From NCBI GenBank assembly GCA_037576195.1, contig CM075103.1:4774001-4838000 (forward strand): 64,000 nucleotides of DNA, given 5' to 3'. The DNA comes from Phytoseiulus persimilis (Eukaryota; Arthropoda; Arachnida; Mesostigmata; Phytoseiidae). The notes beneath the pieces are model-generated. The model was not told the origin of the DNA. It saw only the letters and a program-made list of their open reading frames with translations, and did not search any database. Shown one piece after another: positions 27,001 to 38,812 of the stretch; position 1 is the stretch's first letter, and each line of letters starts with the position of its first letter. Both the position numbers and the translations under genes were made by a program.

Positions 27001-30000
27001 TCTCTCAGGAGGGCCCGCCTCATCATCGACTTGTTTTCCGCGGGCTGGGTCGCGGGCCGGAGCTCCGTCGCGACGTCGGTGAGGGCTCCAGAAACCCGAG
27101 CTCACCCTTGCGGATGATGGGGACGGGGAGTGGGGAAGAGGAACAGAAGAAACAGTTCAGGTATCGCAGCGCGGACGAGCACCGCAACGGATGTCTTTTG
27201 GTTGATATCCTATTTATTGCGAGCGCCCGCATCTATTTTTCGCAGTGATGAAAAGCAGCCGCCGCCGAGAGAAAGTGCGGCTACCAGCAGCATTCATGGC
27301 CTATTATCTGACTGAACAAGAACGAGGAGGATGGAGAAACCGGAGCAACGCTTTTAGGGTAACCCAATCGTTCGGCCTTAAAATCCTTCCTGCGTTGCGA
27401 GGGTTTTTGTGGTGAGTTTTTTTCGAGAGTCGCACCCGTTCGCAGCATGGCAGCCAACTCGAACGGAACGAGCCGCTCTGCTCGATGCCGCCGGAGCGGG
27501 AAAACAGCATACTTTCGCGAGATGAGTATATGAGCATTCCTTGGCGAATTCCCCCCGAATAGTCCCGCCGGCCGCCCTACATGCATTTCCCGCATCCTGT
27601 CGACATCCCCGCCGGATCTGAATCGATGATCCGAGCGACCAACAAAGTTGCTCCGCTGTTCACTCGAATCGCAATTTCCGCCCGCTTGAATTACTCGAGT
27701 CTCACGGCCCTCAGTTTGTGCGTCCGCCGGGATCAGCGTCTGTTTGCGACGCGGACCTCGCGCAGCGTCTCTCAGGGAATTCCGAACCGGTTCCCGAACT
27801 CGGACGACACTGACCTTCTCGGAGGATGCGGAGTCCAGACGGGTGCGAGGGATGAGACCAAGGAAGCTCAACAAGTGACGACGAATGGACAAAAGGCGAG
27901 TAACAGCCGTGACAGGAAGTGCCGCTGATCTCTCTCTCCCTAACGATGTGACATCTCGACAACGGGAAGCATGGGGGCTTCTGTGGGCGTTGGGCTGTGG
28001 GCAGGTCGTCCGCAACGGGTTCCCCTTGTGCAGCAGCGGCGGCCTCTCCTCACAGAGGTGGCAGTACCGCGCCCTGCGAGATTTTCGGGGCCGGCCATGG
28101 ATTCGCGGCATTGTGGGTCTCCAGTCGGCGTGAAATTGGCTCCTTTGCGTCGGGGGAGAACCGACTCGCTCGGATCTGGCGTTGTCTCCCGCGACCAGCC
28201 ACCGCGGAAAGCAGCTCGCCGCAGCTGAAGCAGCTTCGCCTACTTATTTCACACTCTTGCCTACAACAACAACAGAGCCGCGACGGCAGAAGCCGACCTC
28301 GACGGGGGCGGCAAAAGATTTCCGGGTCGACGCGGTCTGATTCAATGCAACACCGGCCGCTTTGCGAGTGATCGGCTCAGCTGACACAGGAGACTCCGCT
28401 GTCGCAGAACGCCCGGGGCTTCGACCGCGGCCGACGTGCGAGCAAACGCGATGGCGATCCGTTCAATGTCACTCACTGGAGAGAAAATATCAATGAACAG
28501 TCCGTTTTTCCTCCTTTCTCAAACCGTGGCCTCGCGGTTCTCGTGTTGGAGGGCTCCGCGGTCGGGATCGTCTACAGTTGTCGAAGAGTTCCGCTCTACG
28601 GTCGGAAGAGCCTTCTGCTGGCTGCGCCCACAACTGCTTGGCGGAGATTGGTTTCCCATCGTTTGGCTTCTCCTCCATCCTCCAGGCAACGAGGATTCTC
28701 CTCCTTGCCTACTAGTTCGTCGTCATTTTAGTTTTCTTTCCCGTTCCCGGATTCACATTCCGTTTGTCCCTTTCTGCGACGCGCCGGCTTCCTCCCCAAT
28801 GCGGTTCGCTTTTCTCCTCGGCATTCGCCCTTCGTCTCCTCAGCAACCTTCCTAATTGGGTTGTAAAGATAAGGGAGGGACAGTGAGAGAACATCGGGAC
28901 GAGAAAAGAATCAGAGAAATAAATAAAGCGAAGAGTGACGAAGGAAACCTGCTCCGGTCTGGCTGCATTGAGAGCTGCTGGCCATGAGTGGACGCACGGA
29001 ACGAATCGAGGAACCAGGGACTCTAAGGCTTCCCTGCCTGGATTCGTTTGGCTGACCGTCTTTTTCCTCCTCTCCCCCGTCCCCACGCCTCCTCCTCCCG
29101 CTGTTCCCTCATCGGACCGATGCGACCTGGCTCGCTGACTGACGACAGAGGATTTCTTTTTTTACTTCGAGAGCGCACTCACGCTTCAAAGGACGCAAAA
29201 CAAGCAACAGAGGATCATCCCGCTTTGTCCTTTTCTATTCCTTCTCGTCCAGTATCCTCCTCGTTGTCCTCCCGAGCCCCTCCTCTGCGTTCGCCGGCGT
29301 CCTTTCGCATCAGGAATCACCTTCAGGTTTCTCTCCTCTCGCCTTGCCCCTGTTTTCTCCACTTTCCTGTGTTTCTCTTCAGCCGTCGGTCCGTTCCTCG
29401 CTCCCAACTCCTGCCCCTCTCTTCAAGAAGTTCACTGGGAACAGTTTTTTTTTTCGCTTTTTCTCTATTTACATCTCAATTCGCTCCAATGGTTCGTGTC
29501 CGCGGCTCGGGCAGCCAACTGAGCGCCCCGACCCGCTGCGGTGCCACAAATTCGACCAATATGGCTTTCCGCATATCGTTGCTCCTCGAGCACCGCTTCG
29601 AAAACGAGCGAGGGGCGCGAAAAGAGAAAAAGGCTCAGGTGGTTGGTTTCGTGGTAGACCTGGCAACCAAAGGCGGCTGGGAGCTGGCTGAGCGTTGGGA
29701 CGGAACGCAAGGAGGTCGGAGACAACGAAGTGACTTCTGCTCTTGCTCCCTGAAGGTAAGATGTCTCTCGAGCTCAGATATGCAAAGAAAACACCTAAAG
29801 CGTATTCCGCGAGGCCGTTCGATGACGGCGCGCCGATGTCGACGCCTGGCGCCGGAGCTCTGCACGGACTGAGGAGAACGACGGATCAAACGGCCAGCGG
29901 ACCCTGCTGCCGGCCATAACTCAGCGCGGAGACGATCTAGGCAAAGACAACCGTGGCAAAGTTGTAGGCGGCGACGCGGGGGAAGGCAGCGGCTCAGGAA

Positions 30001-31500
30001 AGATCTATCCTACTTGCTGGATGCGAAGCAGCCGCTGGAGCTGAAGCTCTATCCTCCTGAAATATTAACCGAGCGTCTCCATCAGCAGCAGCATCATCAT
30101 CATCATCACTTCGCGCTCGCTGTAGCAGCAAATATCGCCGGGTAGACAGATACACACGGAGGCACACACGCAAGTATTTTATTTAACAAAACCCCTCTCG
30201 GGGCGTTGCTCGTTCCGGGTTCGATTCTCGCATCGCGGCTCTGCCGTCCACAGGAGCTAGCTCGACGTTTGCACTCGCAGGTCCGAGCACCGTTCCGTGC
30301 CTTCGTCGTTCATCAGGCTCCGTCGCGGCTCCAGCTGTCCGCACGGAGGGAGCCCGAGCGCTGAAGCCGCTGTTCTACGACTGTACGGTTCAAGCTCACA
30401 ACGAACTCCGCGATGTGAGTCCGCGTTTTCGTGATCCTCGCTAAGGAACTTCTAGGAGTCTCCTTTGGACACAGGAGCGTGTCGACCAAGGTTCTGCACC
30501 CCGGGCACTCGTGGCTCACGTGCAGCGAGCTAGCACGTGTAACTCACCTCTACCGATGCCAAAACACTAGCGCCCGCCATTCTCGAGGGTAATCGATAGC
30601 TGGTAGTTGATCGAACCACGCAATGGAAGCGCTTATTGAAAGGTACCACAAAGGCTCGGAAGAGCTAATCAACGACGACGCGAATGCTCTCATGCAGCGA
30701 CGGGAACGACCTCGCCGCCAGAGTGCTATGTATAAGACGCTTACGAAAGCCAGTGGACAAACGGATCGTTACGCAAGGGCTTCTCTGAAAAATCTCTTTA
30801 GCGACTGACCACTCGCGGCAGCTGCAGCGTTGTATAACTTGAAAGTGGGCGCTGGGAGCGCAGCCACCGCCGGCGTGCCCGTGACGGCGTCCGGCTGCAG
30901 AACCGCTGAGAGACCGATCGACAAACAGACGACTCAGGCACCGAGCTAAGCGGTCTTATACAACGCTTGGCGGCGTGGAGAGATCGTTCCCCAGCGCCTA
31001 ACAATTCGATCCGGAGTTCGGATTCCCGCCGCAGACGACCAACCTCATCGAGTAGCCACCACCAGGAACGACGGAAGCCTGGACGGAAACGCTCGCGGCA
31101 CCGTCCATTCGGAGACAAAACGAACCATTGACAAGCCCTTGCCAACTCTTTGAAAGTGGTCAAATCTCCGAAATTCCCAGGTTGGCCCGAGGGTGTCAAC
31201 CCGCAGGCTTCTGAGGGCTCCGGCACTCTCGAGGCTGTCCGAGGGGTCTGGCCATGCCGCTCCGCCGCTCATGAGCTCATCGTTCTCAGCTGATGTTTCT
31301 AATCTTATCAAGTTACCTAGCTCTCGCCGCACTTTCCTCCCTATCTCGCTGAGTCTACCGGTCCTGGTGTCCACTCTCTCTCTCTTTTGGTGTCCGACCG
31401 TTAGCCGTCATCTGATGAAATTATGAATATATTATCATATTTAACTCGCTAATAGAGGATAATCCCGGAGCAGCGGCGGTGGCGATGCCCGCGCCGCAGT
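24001..31500. other. Coding-poor DNA, part 4
   Basis: No exon, RNA gene or mobile element is recognisable. A CAG/CAT microsatellite sits at 30,082-30,109. A 61-codon frame at 30,623-30,808 on the plus strand begins with ATG but has no recognisable similarity, and I do not call it a gene. Confidence 0.55.
30082..30109. repeat. CAG/CAT trinucleotide tract
   Basis: Three to four CAG units pass directly into five CAT units, with the period maintained across the junction. Confidence 0.85.
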
Positions 31501-31811
31501 CAGTGGGTGGGCGGATGGCTGGCGGGTTAGCTAACTCGCCTGCACCTCACTAAATGTTCCACTTGAGCGCTCCGCTGCGCGTTTCTTCCTTTCTCTCATT
31601 AAAGTCTCTCTTTCCAGAAGCGGACGTCAGGCTCATCGAATCTGGCGAGGAGCGTCGGCACAGACTTCGGGCGTTCGTGAGATAAAGAGCCGCGGAGTCA
31701 GGTCTCCGAGGCCATTTTTTCGCACTCATAGTTCTTTCCGTGAATCGTTAAGTTCCCCTCTACGATTTTTCCCCCAAAGAAAGAGTGAATCGTCGTCCTG
31801 TGTTATAGTCT

Positions 31812-31833
31812 CTCTCTCTCGCTCGAGAGAGAG
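31812..31833. repeat. TC/GA inverted repeat
   Basis: A 9-base CTCTCTCTC arm and a 9-base GAGAGAGAG arm pair perfectly around a GCTC loop. More GAGA sequence follows to about 31,848. In arthropods GAGAG is the core of GAGA-factor binding sites, so this could be a regulatory cluster or simply a microsatellite that folds. Confidence 0.75.
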
Positions 31834-34800
31834 GGAAAGAGAGAGAGTTCTCCGAAATCCGAGCTCCATCATCTCGAACCGATGTTATTTGTCTCGTCCC
31901 CGCGAAAGGTCGCCCATCCTGGGCGCCGAACTCGGATTTTTTCTCGATCCTCAAATGCCCGATCGGCTCTTTCGTTCTCGAATCATCGCCTCCTCCCGTT
32001 GCTGAGCTCATTACAGGGTGTTGCGGTTAAGTTAAGCGGGAGCGATCTCAGTCGGGAGGGTCGAGTCGGGAAGACACGAACGGAAGAAAGAAAGCCGGGG
32101 GCATTGTTTTTGCTAACGAGCTTGTTGAGCCACTCTCGGCGGTGGCTGTGTCGAGGGTAACAACAAAACGCGGAGGGGTTTCAGTTTGGCTCGGTCGTGC
32201 TCGCTGGTGGACTCGCTTCGTGCTCAGGGCAAATTGGGCGTTAACCCGAGCGCCTCTTATACCCGAGAGCCAGATCGTATCCGAAGAAAATCCAGACCTC
32301 AAGCCCTCCGTCTCGGCGAGCTACAGGCGGAACCGCGCTTTAGTGGATACTCGGGGAAAGTGTGTGCTGCCTCCTCGTGCCGGTCGAGAGTTGAGCACGA
32401 GGGAAGCCACGACATCCCTATTTCAACTCCGACCGGGAAGACGAGCTGCCGTCGTCGACCTAATGGACTGTGAGCTCGCTGATTCCTGAGATCTTTGCGC
32501 ACTCTTTGAAGTTCTATTCTGCCCGGAGTCAATGGCTTGCGCGATTGAAACTGTACAACTGCCATGCCTGAAACGGAAGTCGACGTGGCAGCGAGGATAC
32601 CCGGCGGAATCTCGAAAAGGCCACCTGTATCGATTTTCGCAGTGGACTGAACCTCGAAAAATATCTCGACGGAAATCGGCGGAATGCTTCCCCGAGTTCG
32701 GACTCGGGTCCGCAGAGCGGCGCGCTAGTCTCTTTGTCAGTTGAAGGAGTGAGGAACGAGGGAACCGAGGCAGATATGCGAATTCAGAGAGGGATTTGTA
32801 ATCGACGGAGAACGTGCGCTCCAACTGAATGGAATTACGGTTCGCACGCTTTCGAGAGATGCGATTAGTGCGGCCTGGCGGTGGCCGTTAAGTCGCGATG
32901 CCAGCCCTGGCCCGACGCGACTCCTCTCCGAACCCACCCGGGTGCGTTGCTCCGAGCCGCCAATCGAGCAACTCGAGTTGAGGAATCAAGCTTACATATC
33001 CGGAGGAGGCATGAAGCTCCCGTTCCGCGGCGGTAGATTAAGAATGCAAAGACATTCATGGACTCGAGTGCGCAGGTTGGCTTCCCGACGAATCGAGCAT
33101 CGTCCCGTTGCTGCGCGGCTATTGATCCTCGAAGTGAGAAGTTGTTCATCATAGGATCTCGGCCGACCTGTTCGGCGCTCCGAGGTAGAACCGGCTCGGA
33201 TGGCCGGCCGGGTGGACGGCGGCGAGCCGGCGCGCCGTCCTTCCTCATGCATATGGATGCCTTCGAGCTGAAATCCAACTCTCGAACTGTCCCTTCCCGG
33301 CTTTCCCCACGGACCGCGAGGCTAGCGGGGGGACTTGCTCGTTGGTCGGGTCTCCAGCGGCTGTCACAAAACGCGTCATCGTGCGTCGCGTCGGGAACGC
33401 GAAGAAGAGAAAAAATCTCAAGACAGCGCCGAAGAGAAGCGCCCACGAGAAAACTTTGCCGGCCGAAAAGTTGTCTGAGCGAGTCGACTACTTTCCCTCC
33501 GCTGGTTTCCATTATTGCACTTGGCGTGCGGGGGAGAAGCGACCGACCCTTCAACGGAACGAGCCACTTCATGATCCAGCGCAACCGCCGTGCTCTACGC
33601 TCTTGCACCTGCAGCAGTGTACGTGGCCAGTCGGCTGGCTCGTGGCAGCGGTGAGTAAATATTCGAGGATAATATCATCTCAGGCGTAGTGGTAGCGGCA
33701 GATAAATATGACGATGATGGCTTGAGTGGAGCGACAAGAGTCTACTTTCGTTTCCACCCGCAGACTCGATCGAGGGTTCAGGTCGTTGTCGTGCTAGTCG
33801 ACAGCTTAGCTGTTTCTGCCGTACCGTCGCCAGCGTATTCATCGTACGTCAGGTATACAGGGCCGGAGGAAGGCTCGACAGCGGAGAAAACGAATCCGCT
33901 GCCGTTCGGGCGGGCGGACGCATTCTCTCCTTCTCAAGGGTTCTTCAGCTGCTAGGGCTCCTGAGTTTTCGTTCCTCCCGACGGTTAGGTGGATAGCTAG
34001 GCTGCGGACGGCTTTCGAGATGAGAGGAAACGGCGGCGGCCTGTCTCCACCGTGGAAGAACGTTCTCCGCTGTTCAGACGCGCTCTCGGTTACTCGTTGA
34101 GCGGCAGCAGCGGGATCGCTCCCAAACGACTCAAGTAGCTAATGTTTCGCTCCTTGTTCTACTCTGGTTCTCCTGAGCAGCGGCAGCAGCGGGAACCGGG
34201 GGAGAAGAAGGAGCGCTCCCGCTAGGAGATCTTGCTTGTTATTCCGATAAGCCGGTTTTCGTTCGTTTGCTCGGCAACCAGTGAGAGGCATCCGGTTGAT
34301 ACTTTCGCCGATCCCGTTCAGCTGCCGCTTACTTCGTTCCTCCTTTCTGTATCTTGGCGGCTCTGTGACCTCCTGCGGCCACCCCTGAACTCGACCCGCG
34401 ATGGCGTCCAACTAAGGGCTTCCAGCGAGGCCGCGCGAGACAACGGATCTTCCATTGATCAACGAGCCCCGAGTGCAAACGAGCCCTGTCTGTCGTCGGA
34501 AATCATTCCATGCCACCTGCTCTCAGGATGGTTCGGTCCGAGTTCGAAAAGCTACCCTCGTTCTCACCCGCCCGGCGAGCGAGCTACGTACTTACATCAT
34601 ACCCGGCCGCCCAGTGACTGGCTAGCTTGCGCAGAATTAATGTATGCACCCCCTATGCCCTTCCACTTCATATGGGAGCTTCTCATATGCCGCCCGTCCG
34701 CTCTATGAGGTGCCATCACCTGGGAAAGCTCTCTCCCGCTTTCGGCCGTAAGTTGATAAGGATAACTCAATGATTCTATCGTCGTCCTCGCTGAAATTTC

Positions 34801-37800
34801 AGAGTCCTCTTTTTGTTCCGCTCTGTTTCCAGCTCAAAAAGGGCGCGACAAGCGTACCCCGCATCAGACTCGATGAACTCCTGATCAAATGATGCCTCAA
34901 ATCGAAACCAGTGGCACACAAAGATCTAAGTGAGCGAGCGATGTGAGTGCCTCGGTCGAATCGGCTCTTTGACCTCGGAGGAGGCTCATGTTCTTAGATG
35001 TGATTTCACTCGGATGTCCCATCGACGTCGGTCCGAGAGCTTCGTGTATGGATTCCCGAACGAAGCTGCAAAGCTGGTAAACTTAGCAGCATCGGGAACG
35101 CGACCGTTCCGTCAACCCGGAACTCCTCTCAGTATTCAGCCAGATCGAGTCCGACCCACTCTCCGACCCGCTCGGCTCGTTCTCCTGTTTATTTGAGAAA
35201 GATTCCGGCGCGGGGGAAATATGCTGATGTTTCATTCAAAGACAGCCGGCGGAAAACAAAGGGACCAGGGGTCGCCATTCATTCTCTCATTGTATTCGGG
35301 TGGATGTGTGTTCCCCGCTTCGACGCCTCGTCCTACATCGATCCCGATTCACGCTGTCCCGAGTGAGCGGTGGTTCCTGGTCTCCGGTTGGATTCGTCCC
35401 CAAATAAAACGCTTCGACGACCATGCATCGGCGCAACGACTTGATTTCCTGCTCTGTTGTCTCTCGTACGGGTAGTTTGTCGCTCCCCGGCAGCACTCGA
35501 ACGCGAGCTGGTCCCGAACGCGCTCGAGGTGGGCTCGTTCGCGTCGACGGAACGCCAAAACGGTCGAAACTCGACTCGCCGGCCCGGGGCGCTGCTCCCG
35601 CTACGCGGACGGGATCCCTTATGGAGCCAGCCACCTGTTGAACGGGGGCGGACCCTCGACTGCAGCGGGAGGGCCCTTTTATGCCCTGCCCGGATCATCG
35701 GCCACAAGAAGCAACGGGCCCACGCGACGGAATGAACCCGCGCCGCCGCACTTTAGGACCTCCTTAAATGTCCGAAACAGGACACCCGTCAAGGAGGACT
35801 CGACTCCGTCGGGTCACTCGACGTTGGCCCCATCCGACGAGGATAACGACGACAGTGGGGAAGGAGAACAACATCTGTCCCCGTCGATGGAATTTTATAG
35901 ATGTCGACGGCAGGCTGCGCTCCTTGATGGAAGGACGAGATCAAGTAGGCGACCAAACATGCGGTGTATCCTCGACCGAGTCCTGTAGGGACTGGAAGTA
36001 CATTTGTCTTCCTGCTGCCGTCCCACGACGAGGGAGCGGGGCGGGCAGCTCAACGAGAGCAGAACAAGGGATACCGCACCATTCATTGAAAATTCATCGA
36101 GCCGCCTTGGAGGGCTTTGGCAGACACGACCCTGTCGTACTGTTCTTTTGTTCTGAATCTACTTCGTTCGGGTGAATTGAGCCTCCGTGTAGTTTATGAA
36201 TATGGGGATTTGACAGAGGAAATGGACGGATTCCCGGGCGAGGAGGGAGATCGTTCTGTCGGGTAGAATCTCTCTTCTCACCACACGATCGAACTGTTCC
36301 TCCTCGGAGAACATCTGTGGCTGTCGAGCCGATCTCTCAGAGAGGCTTACTCGGGCATATCCGAGGAATTTGGTTGGGGGGGGGGGATCGTAACAGGGCA
36401 TCGACACAGTTTTTTTTCGCGCAACTTCGACCTCCACGGAATTCCGGACTGGGAGGTTGGATTACTTCATCGCTACACCCCAAGAGGACGGATAGTTTCC
36501 TCAAGTAACGAGAGCTCAGATATCCGGCAGAACTAGGAAGTTTGCTATCGAATCCAACTGCACGAAGAGAGTCCAGGAATTGTCGGGAATGCGTCTCCAA
36601 CGACAACGACGTTCTCCGCGACACAGTCAAACCGATTGCACGATGTGAAATTATTTTTCGAAGGAGTCGTTCCAATTCGTGCTGGAAGACGAACCGGAAC
36701 GCCTTGCCTGAACACCGTCGTTGAATCGATACCGCTCGGTTTTTTCCGGCCTACCTCCTCGCCGTCCTGATCTGTTGCGAGTCATCTGACCGAGAACAGG
36801 ACTTGGGTAGGTTTCAAAATTCAACAGGTTCAGCCGAAACGAATTCGGGGTCCCTCGGCGTTTCAACATAATGAACCTTTGGGCGGGTCTTATCCGAAGT
36901 TCCGTAGCGGGTGCTGGGTTAGAGGGACTATCATTCTGAGTCCCAGCGGAACGGTACCTACGGCCCTTACAGACCGATACGTCAACTGAGTTTGGAAGCG
37001 AGACAGACTGCGAGGAACCCTCGTTCTGGCTAACGCAGTTCTGGAGAAACGGCACCAGGAACTCGCGGCACTCGCGGGATTTGCGGAGCCGATGAACCGC
37101 ACGTGCACAACGTTTGCCGAGTGCCAAGTCGGCGACTATCTCGGATCGATGCTGATTATCTAAGTGTTCGAAATAGGAGAAAATCACTCACTTGGTCGGC
37201 GCGCTGTGTTTCTGCAACTTCGGGATCAGTTTGTCACGAGCGAGTTTGTGAAGCACAAAACACTTGGAACCAGGTACGCAAAGTCAACGCACGCCGAATC
37301 GGGAGCGAACCCGAGTGAATGGGAAGAAGAATGAATGGAGATGGATAGACAAAGAGCTGTGACAGTGCGGGTTGACAGCGAGGAAGCGAATGAGCTCTCG
37401 AGGTCCGCCGACTCTGAGGCAAAGGCCGAGTGCGCAGCCTCTGCGGCCCCCCCAGCTTCCGATTGGCCGAGGGCCAAACTCGGCGAGGGTGCACAGCTTT
37501 TAGTGGAAACGATCCCTGCGCCCTCGGTGGCGACCCCACGAGGTTATTGTGCCCCTTCTGACTTACTACACCACTCAAATGCAACCTGTTGAACGTCAAG
37601 ACGTGCGATACGCGCCTCATTATGCGCCTCCGACGGAATCACAGCGACCACCGCCGGCGTTCTGAAACGACCCCTCGCTCGTATCTGGCGTCAGATCTAG
37701 TCCGCCCGCGCCCTCCCTGCCCCCGAGGCCACGTGCGGAACTCCAGAAGCTTGTGGCCCTATGGCGCCAAGATTCAACCTCTTCCGACCCCAGCTCGCGA

Positions 37801-37978
37801 GAGCCCCTCGTTGAACCAGGGATAGAAACACATTGGAACCGGTTCCTTATTATCATGTCCGAACCGTATGTCGATCCGGTAGAGCGCATTGGAAACAAGT
37901 GTACATCATCAAATACCGAGTCTTCCGACAATCTGTATTGAAACGCTGACTCGATTGATTTGCATTGACGAGAGGAAT

Positions 37979-38812
37979 TCACACTCGGTGGAGCCCTGGA
38001 AACCGTCCATCAATCAAGCCTCGATTTCTCGATCGACAGGGATCGATTAGGGCACTCCCGTATGCTTCTGCCGTGAAACCTTTATTCAGCACAGCCTCCT
38101 CAAACTCAAATTGTGATTCGTGACTGTGGTCACGCGTTTTGAGGCTCATTGTCGTCTTGAAGGCGTTTTTGTGTGAGCCCGAAACATCCTGCTTCACTTC
38201 AGAAGGTTGCGGAACCGCGACGTGAACTCCTGATCGACCGGCGGAATCTATCAATGGATACCCGGGAAGCGGAACTCTCAAGACGCTTATTCCTTATCCG
38301 GTAGCGAGCCGACTCGAGTTCCGAAACGCTTTTCCAGAACTCATAACTTATTCGCACTTCGTTTCGGAAATCGTAAGATTGGCTCGGCTTCTCTTAGCTT
38401 GAAAGAGGTCGGGACGAAATATAGCGACGTTGAGTTCGTCAATCCCGGCGATTCAAGGCGATTCCGTCGGGAGAGTTTTCCGATCACCTGACCCGATGGT
38501 AAGAATTTCTCTGTTCACTGCTGAGCTGGTGTTTCCGAATAGCGGAAAATTTTCCTGGAACTCGACCTGGCTGTGGGACTCGACGCGAATTTCGGAGAAA
38601 TTAGTGGAATGAACGCTGTGCTCTGTACTACGTATGATGTCCGAGGGTTTCAACCAGTGTAATGCACATGGCTCCCAAATGTCCATCGAGAGTCTAGCAG
38701 TGCCTCCGGGATGAAATGATCCTGTCCCCATACAACCTGATTGAGCTGCAGAAACGGTTTGGAAAGATGCGAACCCCACGTTTGAAGTCATCGATCCGAA
38801 AAATTCACGCAT
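37979..38812 (-). pseudogene. Possible decayed reading frame, unrecognised
   Basis: One minus-strand frame runs for about 278 codons and is broken by only three internal stops. Between the stops the translation is mixed in composition, unlike the Arg/Ser-rich shadows elsewhere, with a segment rich in Cys, Trp and aromatic residues around 38,650-38,750. I recognise no family. It may be an old gene or viral fossil, or a chance frame; the length is not significant by itself given how many frames were examined. Confidence 0.2.

Noticed and set aside
30215-30240. A tRNA T-arm-like GGGTTCGATTC
   Set aside because: The flanking bases do not form a T stem and no acceptor or anticodon stem can be drawn.
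30623-30808. A 61-codon plus-strand frame with ATG
   Set aside because: No recognised similarity, no splice partner and no regulatory context. The length is unremarkable in this GC-rich DNA.
33513-33533. A miR-92-like TATTGCACTTG string on the plus strand
   Set aside because: The upstream sequence cannot pair with it to form a pre-miRNA hairpin, and the 3' part differs from known miR-92. Treated as chance.
32865-33608. A 247-codon minus-strand frame
   Set aside because: Overlaps a plus-strand frame of similar length, is Arg-rich and has no domain. Considered a chance frame.
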